Source of the DNA: Parasponia andersonii
Taxonomy: Eukaryota; Streptophyta; Magnoliopsida; Rosales; Cannabaceae
Reading direction: 5' to 3'
Length of the DNA stretch: 64,000 nt
Assembly: GCA_002914805.1 (NCBI GenBank)
Contig: JXTB01000028.1
Location: 645,933 to 709,932 of the forward strand
Made by a program: the position numbers and the translations under genes. This document shows positions 35,313-46,402 of the stretch, piece by piece; the stretch's first letter is position 1; every line of letters begins with the position of its first letter. The notes beneath the pieces were generated by a model that did no database searches, had not been told where the DNA came from, and was given only the letters and a program-made list of their open reading frames with translations.

Positions 35313-35506
35313 GTTCTGTTTTTTTATTCTTAATAATTTTATATGCAAGATTCATATCTCCACTAAAGAAAATGTACCTTCATCCAATATTTTGTAATTT
35401 AATAATTTTGTTCTGTTTTTTTGTTCTTAATAATTTTATATGCAAGATTCATATCTCCACTAAAGAAAATGTACCTTCATCCAATATTTTGTAATTTAAT
35501 AATTTT
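35313..35506. repeat. 97-bp perfect-looking tandem duplication
   Basis: The unit GTTCTGTTTTTTTATTCTTA...TGTAATTTAATAATTTT (35313-35409) is repeated at 35410-35506 with almost no changes, so the duplication is recent compared with the decayed surroundings. Confidence 0.9.
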
Positions 35507-35784
35507 TTTCTAGAGCTTTTTTCTTTCTCATTTTTATTCTGTAATGCATTATTTATGTGTAAAAAAATTTGAGAATAAGAACATGCAACGACTAGTAAAA
35601 TTAAATAACACTTATGGAATAAATTTTCTAATAGAAACATAATACAATTGACACTATTTGACATACAATATGTACCAAGGAGAATTTGACTAAGAGTTAT
35701 ATAATTCATTGTTTAAACTTTATTTGTATTATTTTTGAATTATTTTGAATGAAGTTTAACAAATATTCTTCTACCATATAATTA

Positions 35785-36201
35785 CACTAGAAAAAAATAT
35801 GTTTATAATAATCTTCTTGTTACGCTTGCAGTATCTAAACAAAAATATAGAAATATACATATATTTGGCCATAAAATATGCGGTGGCACAAAACTTGAAT
35901 AAATTGAGCTATAAGAAATATTTTAAATTTTCGGCTAGTAACTAATAGCCAAAAGATATTATTTGCTACTAACAATTTTCGATAGTCAATAACCTATTAA
36001 CCCACCAAATTTCACTAGTATTTCTCCAAAAATATTATCAGGCTACCAAAATTTTGGGAGTCATAGATTTGATCACATTTTCATTGTTTCCTCTACCAAA
36101 ATTTTCTGTTACCACAAATTGGTAGCAAAATAAAATTTACCCCTACCAATATATTTTAGTAGCCGAAATTTTGGTTGCCAAAAGTCTCTTTTTTTGTAGT
36201 C
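35785..36201. mobile_element. Possible CACTA-like remnant
   Basis: CACTAGAAAAAAATATG at 35785 and the inverse of GACTACAAAAAAAGAG at 36201 resemble degraded CACTA ends. The interior carries CTACCAAAATTTT and TTGGTAGCAAAATAAAA words, the same motif as the CACTA end at 10534. The flanking triplets (TTA and TCC) do not match, so this may be a terminus fragment only. Confidence 0.5.
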
Positions 36202-36303
36202 TCCTAATATAATACACCATGTCTAATTAAAAAAGATAATAAATAACTATAGCCTCATAGGTAACCACTAACAGCGTTGAACATTCTCATCCTATATTCC
36301 TAT

Positions 36304-36954
36304 TATAAAAACTCGGAATTTATGAGAGTAATTTGGACATTTTATCAATTTTCCGAATATAATATTAGGGGGATTAATTTATAAATTTTTTTTGCAGAAG
36401 GACTAAATTGTAATTTGGGGGGGACTGATTTGAAATTTTGGGAATTTATGTGCAATTTTGCACTGCCCCATAAAGACAAGCCACATACCTGTCATCTCCC
36501 ACTTTCCCTTTCTCTCTCTCTCTCCTAGCTCGCTCTCTCTCTCTCTCTCGGGTCTCCCTCAGCTGAAGGAAGACCACCGCCGCAGCTCACCTCCCGAACA
36601 TTGTATGGCTACTAGACTGTAGGCGGAGCTCCCCCAGGCCGCCACGATCTAGCGTCGGCCAGCTGCAGGGCCGCCGGAGCTGCTGCCGTCACCAGAGAAA
36701 AAGGAGAAGCCGTTTGGAGCATTTCGGATTTTTGGCCGCCGGCGAAGATTCCGACGTCCATTCGACCTCTAACCATGCTCGTTAGATTCGTATCATCGCA
36801 AGGATCGTCAAGGTATATATATCTTAACCCCGTACTACCCGAATCAAAAGTTGTCATTTTTGGATATTTTGAGTTTAAGTTTGACTTTTTAATCCAACTG
36901 TTGGATAGTGATTTTATTGACATTTTTGGATTGCATTCGGCAAATAGAGAAGTT

Positions 36955-37006
<52 letters not shown>

Positions 37007-38529
37007 CCTATGTTTGGTGACTTGCATGGAAATCGAGATCAGATGGTCGAGATTTTGCCTCGTTTTACGTGTTGCCGGCCCAGTATAAGTCCGGATCCGA
37101 TTTAGACAAGTTATATATCTAACCTAACTATTTTGGGTGCTAGGAATTCAGTGAAGAGGTCCGTTTGTGGATTTGAAGCTCCGGTGAAAAGTTGATTTTT
37201 GGCAAGAGGACGATCGAGGGTTTGGGATTGGTCCCCGACCCTCTGGGCGATCGTCAATAATACCTTGAGGATTCAATAATATGGTATCGCTATTTGAGCG
37301 AAGTAGGGACTTAATTACCTCTGTTTTATATCGTTTTCAAATTAAACTTATTTCTACGATACATGAGAACAAACGTAATTTCTATACTATTTAAACATAT
37401 ATGATGGGAATTGATTGTATAACGTATACATATTGTATTGCTCTGAGAATTTTCTAAGTACAGGTTATTTTGAGAATATTAAAAATAGGGCCATTATGCT
37501 GCCAATTTTCGTATAAAACCTAGTGTGCTGATTTTATTGAAAAACCCGAGCATGATTATTTTCACACTTCTGTTCTGTATTACACTTGTCATATAATCAT
37601 ACATGAGCACCGTGTTAGCATCGTGGGTTTACAGTGTGGCGCTGCGTGCCCTACCGTCAGTGCAGAGTCTGTAAACCTGTGTGGAGTTTTTTTACTTATG
37701 ATTACTTCCCCATTTGGCAGGTGTAGGCAATTAGGTTGCCCCTCCAGGTTTGGTAGGCGACACACGGATGTCCCCTCCGGATATAGGCTTAGGTGTCAGA
37801 CAGGCTGTTAGGCATACTTAGTGCCATCATCCTGGGTTTCCACAGATGAGAGGATGAGAACTCATGGGTATGGGTTGATTTATGTCATGTGCATATGAAT
37901 TGAATGGTTTTGATTACACTGCTTTATATATATATATATATATATATGTATGGATTTCTAGTTTAGATTATATATATATGTAAGTTTTGGAATAAACTAA
38001 CCATGCAGGAATCCTCTATCACTAAAATGTTTTCGACCGAGGTAATTATTTTTCCTACTATGCATTTTATACTCACCCCCTACCTTTTTCCTCATGTGGT
38101 GTTCAGTGCGATCTTTGTGATCAAGAGGAGTAAGAGGTTATCTTGACTGTAGTTCGTTTCTTGGTAATGCTAGAAGCTTGTTATTGTGGTGTTTGGACTA
38201 TTTGGGTTTTGTATTAGTATTGAACCAAGATTAATGCTTTCTATTCTGTCTGTGAACTTATGTATGTCATTCTGGGATTTGAGTTTTGTTGTGGATGATG
38301 GTGATACTTGGACTTATATTTGATTTCACGTTTTTAAATTATTATATGGTCTATGTTTAATGGTATATATGAACTGTGTAAGAGGTTCACAGGATGAAAT
38401 TCCAATTATTTTATTTAAATAGATTGTTTATCAAACTAGAACTTTTTTACACTTTTCAAATAAATCAAGGAATTTCCCACCTTTGTGAAATTCCCCTTCT
38501 ATCACTGGCTTGGATTTTGGGTTGTGGCA
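36304..38529 (+). repeat. Tekay-type 5' LTR
   Basis: It starts TATAAAAACTCGGAATTT (originally TG...) and ends GGGTTGTGGCA. It contains a CT-rich tract (36505-36550), a (TA)n tract (36957-37004) and another at 37925-37946, each of different length from the partner LTR. In stretches compared by eye, about one base in ten differs from the 3' LTR. Confidence 0.9.
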
Positions 38530-41500
38530 GAAATTGTACTATCAGAGCTTGAGTTTAATAGCTCAGACGTATCGCCATTATACTAGATTGAAGTTGATTT
38601 TATGACAAGCATGCATTATTATCTCACTAACAGTTTGACATATTATTTCAGACTTATAAGGATACCTCCTAGAAGAGTTCCGAGGCACCAGCCGGGTGCC
38701 GAATCTCCTCGTCTAGATTTCACTCATCTGATCGAGGTAATGCAACAAGTATTCATCTAGATGAGTAATCCAGACCATCAGCCTCTAGCTCCGAGGGAAT
38801 GTCAGTTGGATCAGGCTGATCATCTCTGAGGTAATGCAGTAGGCATTCATCCAGATGAGCAATCTAGACTATCAGCCTCCAGCTCTAACGGTTCATGCGT
38901 CTCCAGCCAGGGCAGTTTGACGGGAGACCAGAAGCTCTCACGGCAATTGCTTAATTGCGTGAGAAAGAGAGGCACTTTCGGGCCCTTGGTACTCCGGTTA
39001 AGTTTTGGGTTGTGTTTATTGTTACCTATTTGACGGGGAGTGCCATTCGTTGGTGGGAGATAGTGAAACGGATGCAAGATGTAGTGGGTTTGACTTAGGA
39101 AGGCTTTAAGCGGATTTCTAAGGCCCAGTATTCTAATAAGGATCAACAGGATGAAGTTGTAAACCAGTTTGAGATGTTGATTCAAGGTAACAGAACGATG
39201 AATGAGTACCTAATAGAGTTCACTGAATTGGCAAGTGTTGCTCTTGGACCGGGAACGAGTGAGAAGTACTAAGTTGCCAAGTTCAGGAGTCATCTGAATC
39301 GAAACATTTTCAACAGGATTGGCACTCAAATTTTCAATACTCTTCCTGAGATTACAGTGGTTGCCCAACAGGCAAAGGCCATTAAAGAAGGATTGGATTC
39401 CATGAGGAACCAGCGAAGAGGTAATAACAGGAAAACAACTAGAAGAAACCAGGGGTAGTGGTCAACCCAGGGTACTCCGAACAGTAAGAGCTCAAATAGT
39501 AGTAGTTTTTTAGGAGGTGGCAGAGGCAGTCCATATTAAGGATGCTTTGTTTGTGGTCAGCAGGGTCATCACAAGAAAGAGTGTCCCAACTGTCTATAGA
39601 AATCTCCTCTTTCTCAGGGAGGACCGCAGAGGAGCTAGTCCGGTTCTGTTTCTTATCAGAACACTCAAGTAAGGCCGTAACAGTCACAGGGCACTTTGCA
39701 GACTTTTACTTCCCCTCAACCTTATCAACATCAGTACCGCCCTTAGGGTCACACTTAGAACTTTCAGACTCCTCAAGCCTCAGGGAGTCAGAGTAGGCGT
39801 GGTTTTGGTAGTAGTAGTCCAGGACCTAGCAGTAGCCGTCCAGGCTAGGGAAGAGGCAACAAAGGGAAAGGGAAGGTGACTAGCTATGCCTATGCTTTTA
39901 CTGGGGCAGACGACACTCAGAATCGCACCGGCCGATGTATTGTTGATAGTATGATCCTTCTTTCATACTCTTGGGCACATACTTTGTTTGATATTGGTGC
40001 ATCTCATTCATTCATATCCTTATTGTTTGCTCAAGTGTGAGGATTAGAATTTTCTGATATGTATTGATGTTGGGTACACCTATGGGAGGAGTAGCCGATG
40101 TGTCCAGTATGTGTAAGTCTTGTCGGGTTATGGTTGGTGATAGGAAGCTTCTTGCTGATTTGATTGTGTTACCGATGGGACAGTATGACATGATACTCGG
40201 TAGGGATTAGTTGTCGAAATATCGAGCCGTAGTAGACTGTCATAAGAAGCGGGTGACTCTTTTTCCTGGTGATAGGCAACCTATTTTCTATCAAGCTAGA
40301 ATGAGTTCGTTGAAGCCTAGCCCTGTTTTGAAAGCGTGTATGGGTGGAAGGAAGAAACTCGAGTATTATGGGAACTTGTTTGCCATGGATGGCGAGGTGA
40401 GGATAGACGATCAAGACCTATAGACTCCGGTGGTGTGTGAGTATTCAGAGGTGTTTCCTAAAGACTTACCGGGATTACCACTTGATAGGGAGATCGAGTT
40501 CTATATTGAACTCGTTCCTGGATCTCAGCCAGTTTCTACTCCAGCCTATCACATGGTGTCTACTGAGATGGAAGAATTAAGAGAATAGTTGGATGACCTA
40601 CTTTCCAAAGGCTTCATTCGTGGTAGCACTTCTTCTTGGGGTGCTCCTGTTTTATTTGTGAAGAAAGTTGATGGTTCGTTGAGACTTTGTATGGATTACC
40701 GAAAGTTGAACCAGTTGACAGTGAAGAACAAGTATCCTTTACCAAGGATAGACGAGTTGTTTAATTAACTCGGTGGTTCAAAGTTCTTCTCCAAGATCAA
40801 TTTGAGATCCGGTTATCATCAATTGAAGATAAGGGAGGATGATATACCTAAGACAGTATTCAAAACCCGATATGGTCATTTTAAGTTTTTGGTGATACCG
40901 TTTGGTTTGATGAATGCTCCCGCAGCATTTATGGATCTTATGAATCGGGACTTCAAGCCATTTTTGGATTGTTTTATGGTTGTGTTCATCGACGACATCC
41001 TGGTGTATTCCAAGACTCGAGAAGAACATGCTGAATATCTAAGGATAGTACTTAAGACCTTGAGAGATCATTGGTTGTATGCCAAGAAATCGAAGTCTGA
41101 CTTTTGGATGTCAGAAGTGAAGTTTTTGGGCTATGTGATTTCTCACGGAGGTATTTTAGTTGATCCCGCTATGATCGAAGCTGTTCTAGAGTGGGAAAGA
41201 CCGAGAAATATGACAAAGGTACGTAGTTTCCTCAGTTTGGCAGGCTACTACCATCGTTTTATGCAAGATTTCTTGAGAATTACTTTGCCTTTGATGAAGT
41301 TGACCAGGAAGGACGTCAAGTTTTTTAGGATCACGAATGTGAAGAAGCTTTTATCAGGTTGAAGCAAAATTTAACCACAACACATTTCTTACTGTTCCTA
41401 ATAGTAACGAGCCTTATGTGGTGTATATCGATGTTACGAAGACGGGTTTAGGATGTGTATTGATGCAAAATGATTGAGTTGTGGCTTATGTTTCTCGTCA

Positions 41501-43386
41501 ATTGAAGCCATATGAGAAGAACTATCCCACCCATGATCTGGAGCTTGCAGCAGTGATCTTTGCCTTAAAGATTTAACGATGTTACTTATATAGTGTGAAG
41601 TTCAATATATTCTCCGATCATAAGAGTTTGAAGTATCTCTTTACCCAGAAGGATCTGAACTTGAGACAATGAAGATGGGTTGAGTATATGGAGGATTATG
41701 ACTTCGACCTACAGTATCATCCTGGTAAGGCCAATGTTGTAGCTGATGTACTGAGTAGGAAGCCTCGTGGTGTACTGGTTGCACTAGTGTTTGAAGACTG
41801 GAAGAACTCAGTTGCGATTGGTGACTACAACTTACAGTACCTTGAAAATGAAGGTATTGCTTGCCTAAGCAATATTGTGATTTCACCATCTCTTCTCCAG
41901 ACTGTCCAACAGAGTTAGTGGCAAGACAAGGAGTTGAGGACAACCTGGAATTGGCTTTAGAATGGTGAACAGTTAGATAGTTGGAGCACTAACAGAGAAA
42001 GATTTTTACTTTTCAGTGTGAAGTTGGTTATAGCTAATGACTCTAATCTTCAAGAAACCATTCTAACATAGGCTCACAAATCAAGGTTCACAATACACCT
42101 GGGTAGTACCAAGATGTACCGAGACTTGAAGCAATAGTATTGGTGGAAAGGGATGAAGAAGGATGTTGCTACCTTTGTGGCTAAGTGTTTGACTTACCAG
42201 CAAGTCAAGGCTGAACACCAGAGGCAAGCTGGATTACTTCAGTCGTTGCTAATTCCGGAATGGAAGTGGGATAAGATCATGATAGACTTCGTAACCTATT
42301 TGCCAAAGACCTTGAGGAAGAATGACGCAGTTTGGGTGCTAGTTGATCGGTTGACGAAGAGAGCTCACTTTATACTGATCCAGATGGACTACTCACTTAC
42401 TAAGCTCAGTAGACTGTAAATGGAGAACATCATACGCTTGCATGGTGTGCCTTCAAGCATAGTCTCCGACAGAGATTCAAGGTTTACTTCCAAGTTTTGG
42501 AGAGCCTTGTAGAAAGCATTGGGTATGCAGTTGGATATTAGTACGACTCACCATCCGGAGTCAGATGGTCAGTCTGAAAAGACCATTCAGATTCTTGAGG
42601 ACATGCTACGTTGTTGCATATTGGATTTTGGTGGGAACTAGGATGATCATCTTCCTTTGGTGGAATTTGCTTACAATAACAGTTACTAGACCAGTGTGGG
42701 TGTGGCTCCATATGAAGTGTTGTATAGAAGGCCGTGTAGGTTGCCTTTGTGTTGGGCAGAACCCGAAGAGTATGTTACTCTTAGACCTGAACTGATTAAA
42801 GAGACTACTAAGAAGATCAAGGATATCCAAGAGAGACTCAAAGAGATTCAGAGTCTTCAGAAGAGTTATGTTGACCCTAAGAGGCGTGAGGTAGAGTTCG
42901 ATACTAGTGATTCCGTGTTCTTGAAAGTGACTCCAAGGCAAGGTGTTACAAGATTTAGAGTTAAGGGTAAGCTTACTCCGAGGTATATTGGTCCCTTTGA
43001 GATTACTGAGAGAATTGGACCAATGGCGTATCGCATGAATCTACCTGGATAGTTGGGTCATATGCATAATATGTTGAAGAAGTACACACTGGACCTATCT
43101 CATGTTATCTAGTACGTCCATGTACCAATCCAAGAAGATGCATCTTATGAAGAGTAGTCTGTTCGTTTGTTGGCTAGAGAGTTGAAGGTGCTTCGCAACA
43201 GAGAGTTTCTGCTTGTCAAGGTGCCTTGGGAACATCACAAAGAAGATGAGACTACTTAGGAACTCGAGACTTAGATGTACGAGAAGTACATTTATTTGTT
43301 TAACTTTCAGTTAGAAGTTGTATTGTGATGTAAACCTTGACTTGTATTTTAAATTTCGGGACGAAATTCCTATAAGGATGAGAGAA
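38530..43386 (+). pseudogene. Tekay-type gag-pol relic with chromodomain
   Basis: Domains in order: gag (FRALGTPVKFWVVFIVTYLT; SNKDQQDEVVNQFEMLIQGN), zinc knuckle CFVCGQQGHHKKECPN (39543-39590), protease (LFDIGASHSFIS, about 39990), and reverse transcriptase ([19 protein letters not shown]; 186-aa open part 40802-41362 with FIDDILVYS at 40985-41011). RNase H follows (TQKDLNLRQ region, about 41400-41750), then integrase (RDLKQ..YWWKGMKKDVATFV to SPTEYEVLYRRP-like text, 42110-42730), the GPF/Y module (RYIGPFEITERIGPMAYR) and a chromodomain-like end (LLARELKVLRNREFLLVKVP, WEHHKEDET, 43170-43260). More than twenty stops interrupt it, many at positions where CAG, CGA or TGG would be expected. Confidence 0.92.
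38734..38921 (+). repeat. 94-bp tandem duplication in Tekay gag
   Basis: GAGGTAATGCA...TTCATC(T/C)AGATGAG recurs with a 94-bp period (38734 and 38828). As 94 is not a multiple of three, it shifts the gag frame. The early differences between the two copies are almost all C/T. Confidence 0.8.
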
Positions 43387-43622
43387 TGTAAAAACCTAGA
43401 ATTTAAGAGGGTAATTTGGACATTTTACCAATTTTTTGGATATAATATTAGGAGGATTAATTTGCAAAAAATTTGTACAGAAGGACTAAATTGAAATTTT
43501 TAAGGGACTGATTTGAAATTTTGGGGACCTATGTGCAATTTTGAAAAAATTGCACTGCCCCGTAAAGACAAGCCACGTGCATGTCATCTCCCACTTTCCT
43601 TCTCTCTCTCTCTCCTAGCTTG

Positions 43623-43683
<61 letters not shown>

Positions 43684-45020
43684 GTCTCCCTCGGCCGAAA
43701 GAAGACCATCATCGCAGCTCGCCTCCTAGGCATCGTCTGGCCACCAAACGGCAGGCGGAGCTCCTCCAGGCTGCCACGAGCTAGCGACGGCCAGCTGCAG
43801 GGCTGCTAAAGCTGCTACCATCACCGAAGAAGAAGGAGAAGTCGTTTAGAGCATTTCGGATTTTTGGCCGCCGGCGAAGATTTCGGCGTCCATTCGACCT
43901 CTAACCGAGCTCGTTGGATTCCCATCGTTGCGAAGATCGTAAAGGTATATATATCTTAACCCCATACTACTCGAATCAAAAGTTACCTTTTTAGATATTT
44001 TGAGTTTAAGTTTGACTTTTTAATCCGGTCGTTGGATGGTGATTTTGTTATCATTTTTGGATTGTACTCGAAAATAGAGAAGTTTGATATATATATATAT
44101 ATATTGCCTATGTTTGGTGACCGATACAGAAATCGAGATCAGACGGTCGAGATTTTATCTCGTTTTATGTGCTGCTGGCCCGGTGTGAGTCCGGACTCGA
44201 TTTAGACAAGTTATATATCTAACCTAGCTATTTTGGATACTAGGAATTCAGTGAAGAGGTCCGTTTGTGAATTTGAAGCACCGGTGATAAGTTAATTTTT
44301 CGCAAGAGGATGATCGAGGGCATAGAATTGGTCCCCGACTCTCCGGGCGATCGTCAATAACATCTTGAGGATTCAATAACATGGTATCGCATTTCGAGCG
44401 AGGTAGGGACTTAATTACCTCTGTTTTATATCGTTTTCGAATAAAACTTATTTTCTGCGATACATGAGAATAAACATGATTTTTAGACTATTTAAACATC
44501 TGTGGGGAATTAATTGTATGATGTATATATATTGTATTGCTCTGAGAATTTTCTGAGTACAGGTTATTTTGGGTATATATTAAAAATAGGGCCGTTATAC
44601 TGTCTGTTTTCCTATAAAACCTAGTATGCTGATTTTATTGAAAAATCCGAGTATGATTATTTTCACACTTCAGTTCTGTATTGCACATGTCATAGGATCA
44701 TACATGAGCATCGTGTTAGCATCGTGGGTTTACAGCGTGGCGCTGCGTGCCCCACTGTCAATACAGAGTCCGTTAACTCGCACGGAGTTTTGTTACTTCT
44801 AATTACCTCCCCATTTGACAGACGTAGGCAATTCAGTTGCCCCTCCAGATTTGATAGGCGACACACGGGTGTCCCCTCCGGGTATGAGCTTAGGTATCAA
44901 GCAGGCTGTTAGGCATACTTAGTGTCATGATCCTGGGTTTCCACAAATGAGAGGATGAGAGCTCATGGGTATGGGTTGATTTGTGTCATATGCATATGAA
45001 TTGAATAGTTTTGATTACAC

Positions 45021-45064
<44 letters not shown>

Positions 45065-45645
45065 CTGGTTTGGATTATATATATATATATATGTATGTAT
45101 GTTTTGGACTAAATTAACCATGTAGGAATCCTCCATCACTAAATATTTTTGACCGAGGTAATTATTTTTCTTACTGAGCATTTTATGCTCACCCCTCTAC
45201 CTTCTTCGTAAGGTGGTGTTGAGTGCAATCTTGGTGATCAAGAGGAGTAAGAGGTCATCTTGACTGTAGTTCGTTTCTTGGTAATACTAGAAGTTTGTTA
45301 TTGTGGCATTTAGACTATTTGGGTTTCGTATTAGCATTGAACCAAGATTACTGCTTTCTATTTTGTCTGTGAACTTATGTATACCATTATGGGATTTGAG
45401 TTTCATTGTGGATGATAATGATGCTTGGATTTATATTTGATTTCGTATTTTTAAATTACTATTCGGTCTATATTTAATGGTGTATACAAACTGTATAAGA
45501 GGTTCACGGGATGAAATTCTAAATATTTTATTAAAATGGACTGTTTACCAAACTAAATTTTTTTACACTTTTCAAATAAATCAAAGAATTTCTCACTTTT
45601 GTGAAATTCTCCTTCTGCCACTGATCCGGATTTTGGGTCGTGATA
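43387..45645 (+). repeat. Tekay-type 3' LTR
   Basis: It starts TGTAAAAACCTAGAATTT and ends GGGTCGTGATA. It carries a long (CT)n tract (43605-43682), (TA)n at 44090-44104, 45026-45062 and 45077-45092, and small GTTTACAGCGTGGCGCTGCG text shared with the other LTR. Apparent ORFs inside (for example 44724-44912) also occur in the other LTR at 37623-37811, but are not recognised proteins. Confidence 0.9.
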
Positions 45646-45650
45646 CCTAT

Positions 45651-45963
45651 GTTTCATAAGGTAGCAGTCGAATGATAACGATGCCAGTGTAGTCATATAT
45701 ACAGTCATAATCATATATGGGCACCAATTCAGTCGGTATTTTTTTTTTTTTACTTATGCATAGGTATCAATTTGGCCAATGAAAATTTAACATGCATATT
45801 TTTTTATTGTAAAAAGTAAGAGAGAGAAAAAATATTAATAATGCACGTCTTTTCATGCATTTTATTATAGTCATTGGATCACCGTCTATCCAATAACTAA
45901 AAAAAAAATACCTACCTATAAATAAAAAAAAAATACCTATTAGATTGGCAACCATCGTGTGTG

Positions 45964-46034
<71 letters not shown>

Positions 46035-46265
46035 GCACCAAAAATTGTACAAGTTGGACTTGGATTAATAATTCTAAACGGTGATGTCTCTTAACAGTAC
46101 AGTTTAGTGAAGGGGACATCTTAACCACTTCTACCAAAATAGCAAACATATTCATTATTCGTGAGTCGTGACATTTATTTTTTTGCTTTTGCCAAACTAG
46201 CGAGCTAACGTAGTATCTCTTACTGCCTTTAATTTCAGTTACATCTTTCCGAAAGACTTCATACA
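45651..46265. other. Spacer upstream of the MYB gene
   Basis: It contains a long (TA)n microsatellite flanked by GTGTGTATATG and ACACACATGC (about 45957-46034). No coding sequence was seen. Confidence 0.6.
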
Positions 46266-46271
46266 CACGTG
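46266..46271. promoter_or_regulatory. G-box (CACGTG) in the MYB promoter
   Basis: ACACACGTGGCA lies about 135 bp upstream of the MYB ATG. Subgroup-7 MYB genes in Arabidopsis are light-induced through HY5 acting on ACGT-core elements, so this is a plausible HY5/bZIP site. Inference from position and family. Confidence 0.5.
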
Positions 46272-46354
46272 GCACTCCTTCAGCCTGGTATCTCTAGCTT
46301 CTAGTGATGATCGTTGGCTCCCATATTTATGTGTACAATCACACATAATACATG

Positions 46355-46363
46355 TATATATAA
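46355..46363 (+). promoter_or_regulatory. TATA box of the MYB gene
   Basis: GTATATATAAGC lies about 45 bp before the ATG at 46403, which places the transcription start close to 46385 and predicts a very short 5' UTR. Confidence 0.55.
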
Positions 46364-46402
46364 GCAAAAGAAAGCTAAAGAAGGGTGTCTTTAGCGGAAA
46401 AG

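Larger units (their letters stand above)
36304..45645 (+). mobile_element. Ty3/gypsy chromovirus (Tekay/Del type), 9.3 kb, with CCTAT duplication
   Basis: LTRs at 36304-38529 and 43387-45645 flank a plus-strand gag-pol interior. The target duplication CCTAT is perfect (36299-36303 and 45646-45650). A degenerate Met-tRNA primer-binding site (TGTACTATCAGAGC, 38535-38548) follows the 5' LTR, and a purine-rich tract ending GGATGAGAGAA precedes the 3' LTR at 43387. LTRs over 2 kb starting TGTAAAAACC, the tail sequence TTTCGGGACGAAATTCC and a C-terminal chromodomain together fit the Tekay/Del clade. Confidence 0.93.

Noticed and set aside
37623-37811. Conserved 62-aa ORF shared by both Tekay LTRs (also 44724-44912)
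   Set aside because: Similarity follows from LTR duplication; changes between copies alter many residues and no protein family is recognised.
43513-43809. ORFs rich in Leu/Ser in the 3' LTR
   Set aside because: They are produced by the (CT)n microsatellite in the LTR.
45767-46275. Minus-strand ORFs with Tyr/Ile runs
   Set aside because: They read through the (TA)n microsatellite; no family features.
46385-46402. Alternative MYB start upstream of 46403
   Set aside because: The upstream start is [15 protein letters not shown] is the conserved MYB N-terminus and begins at the ATG at 46403.
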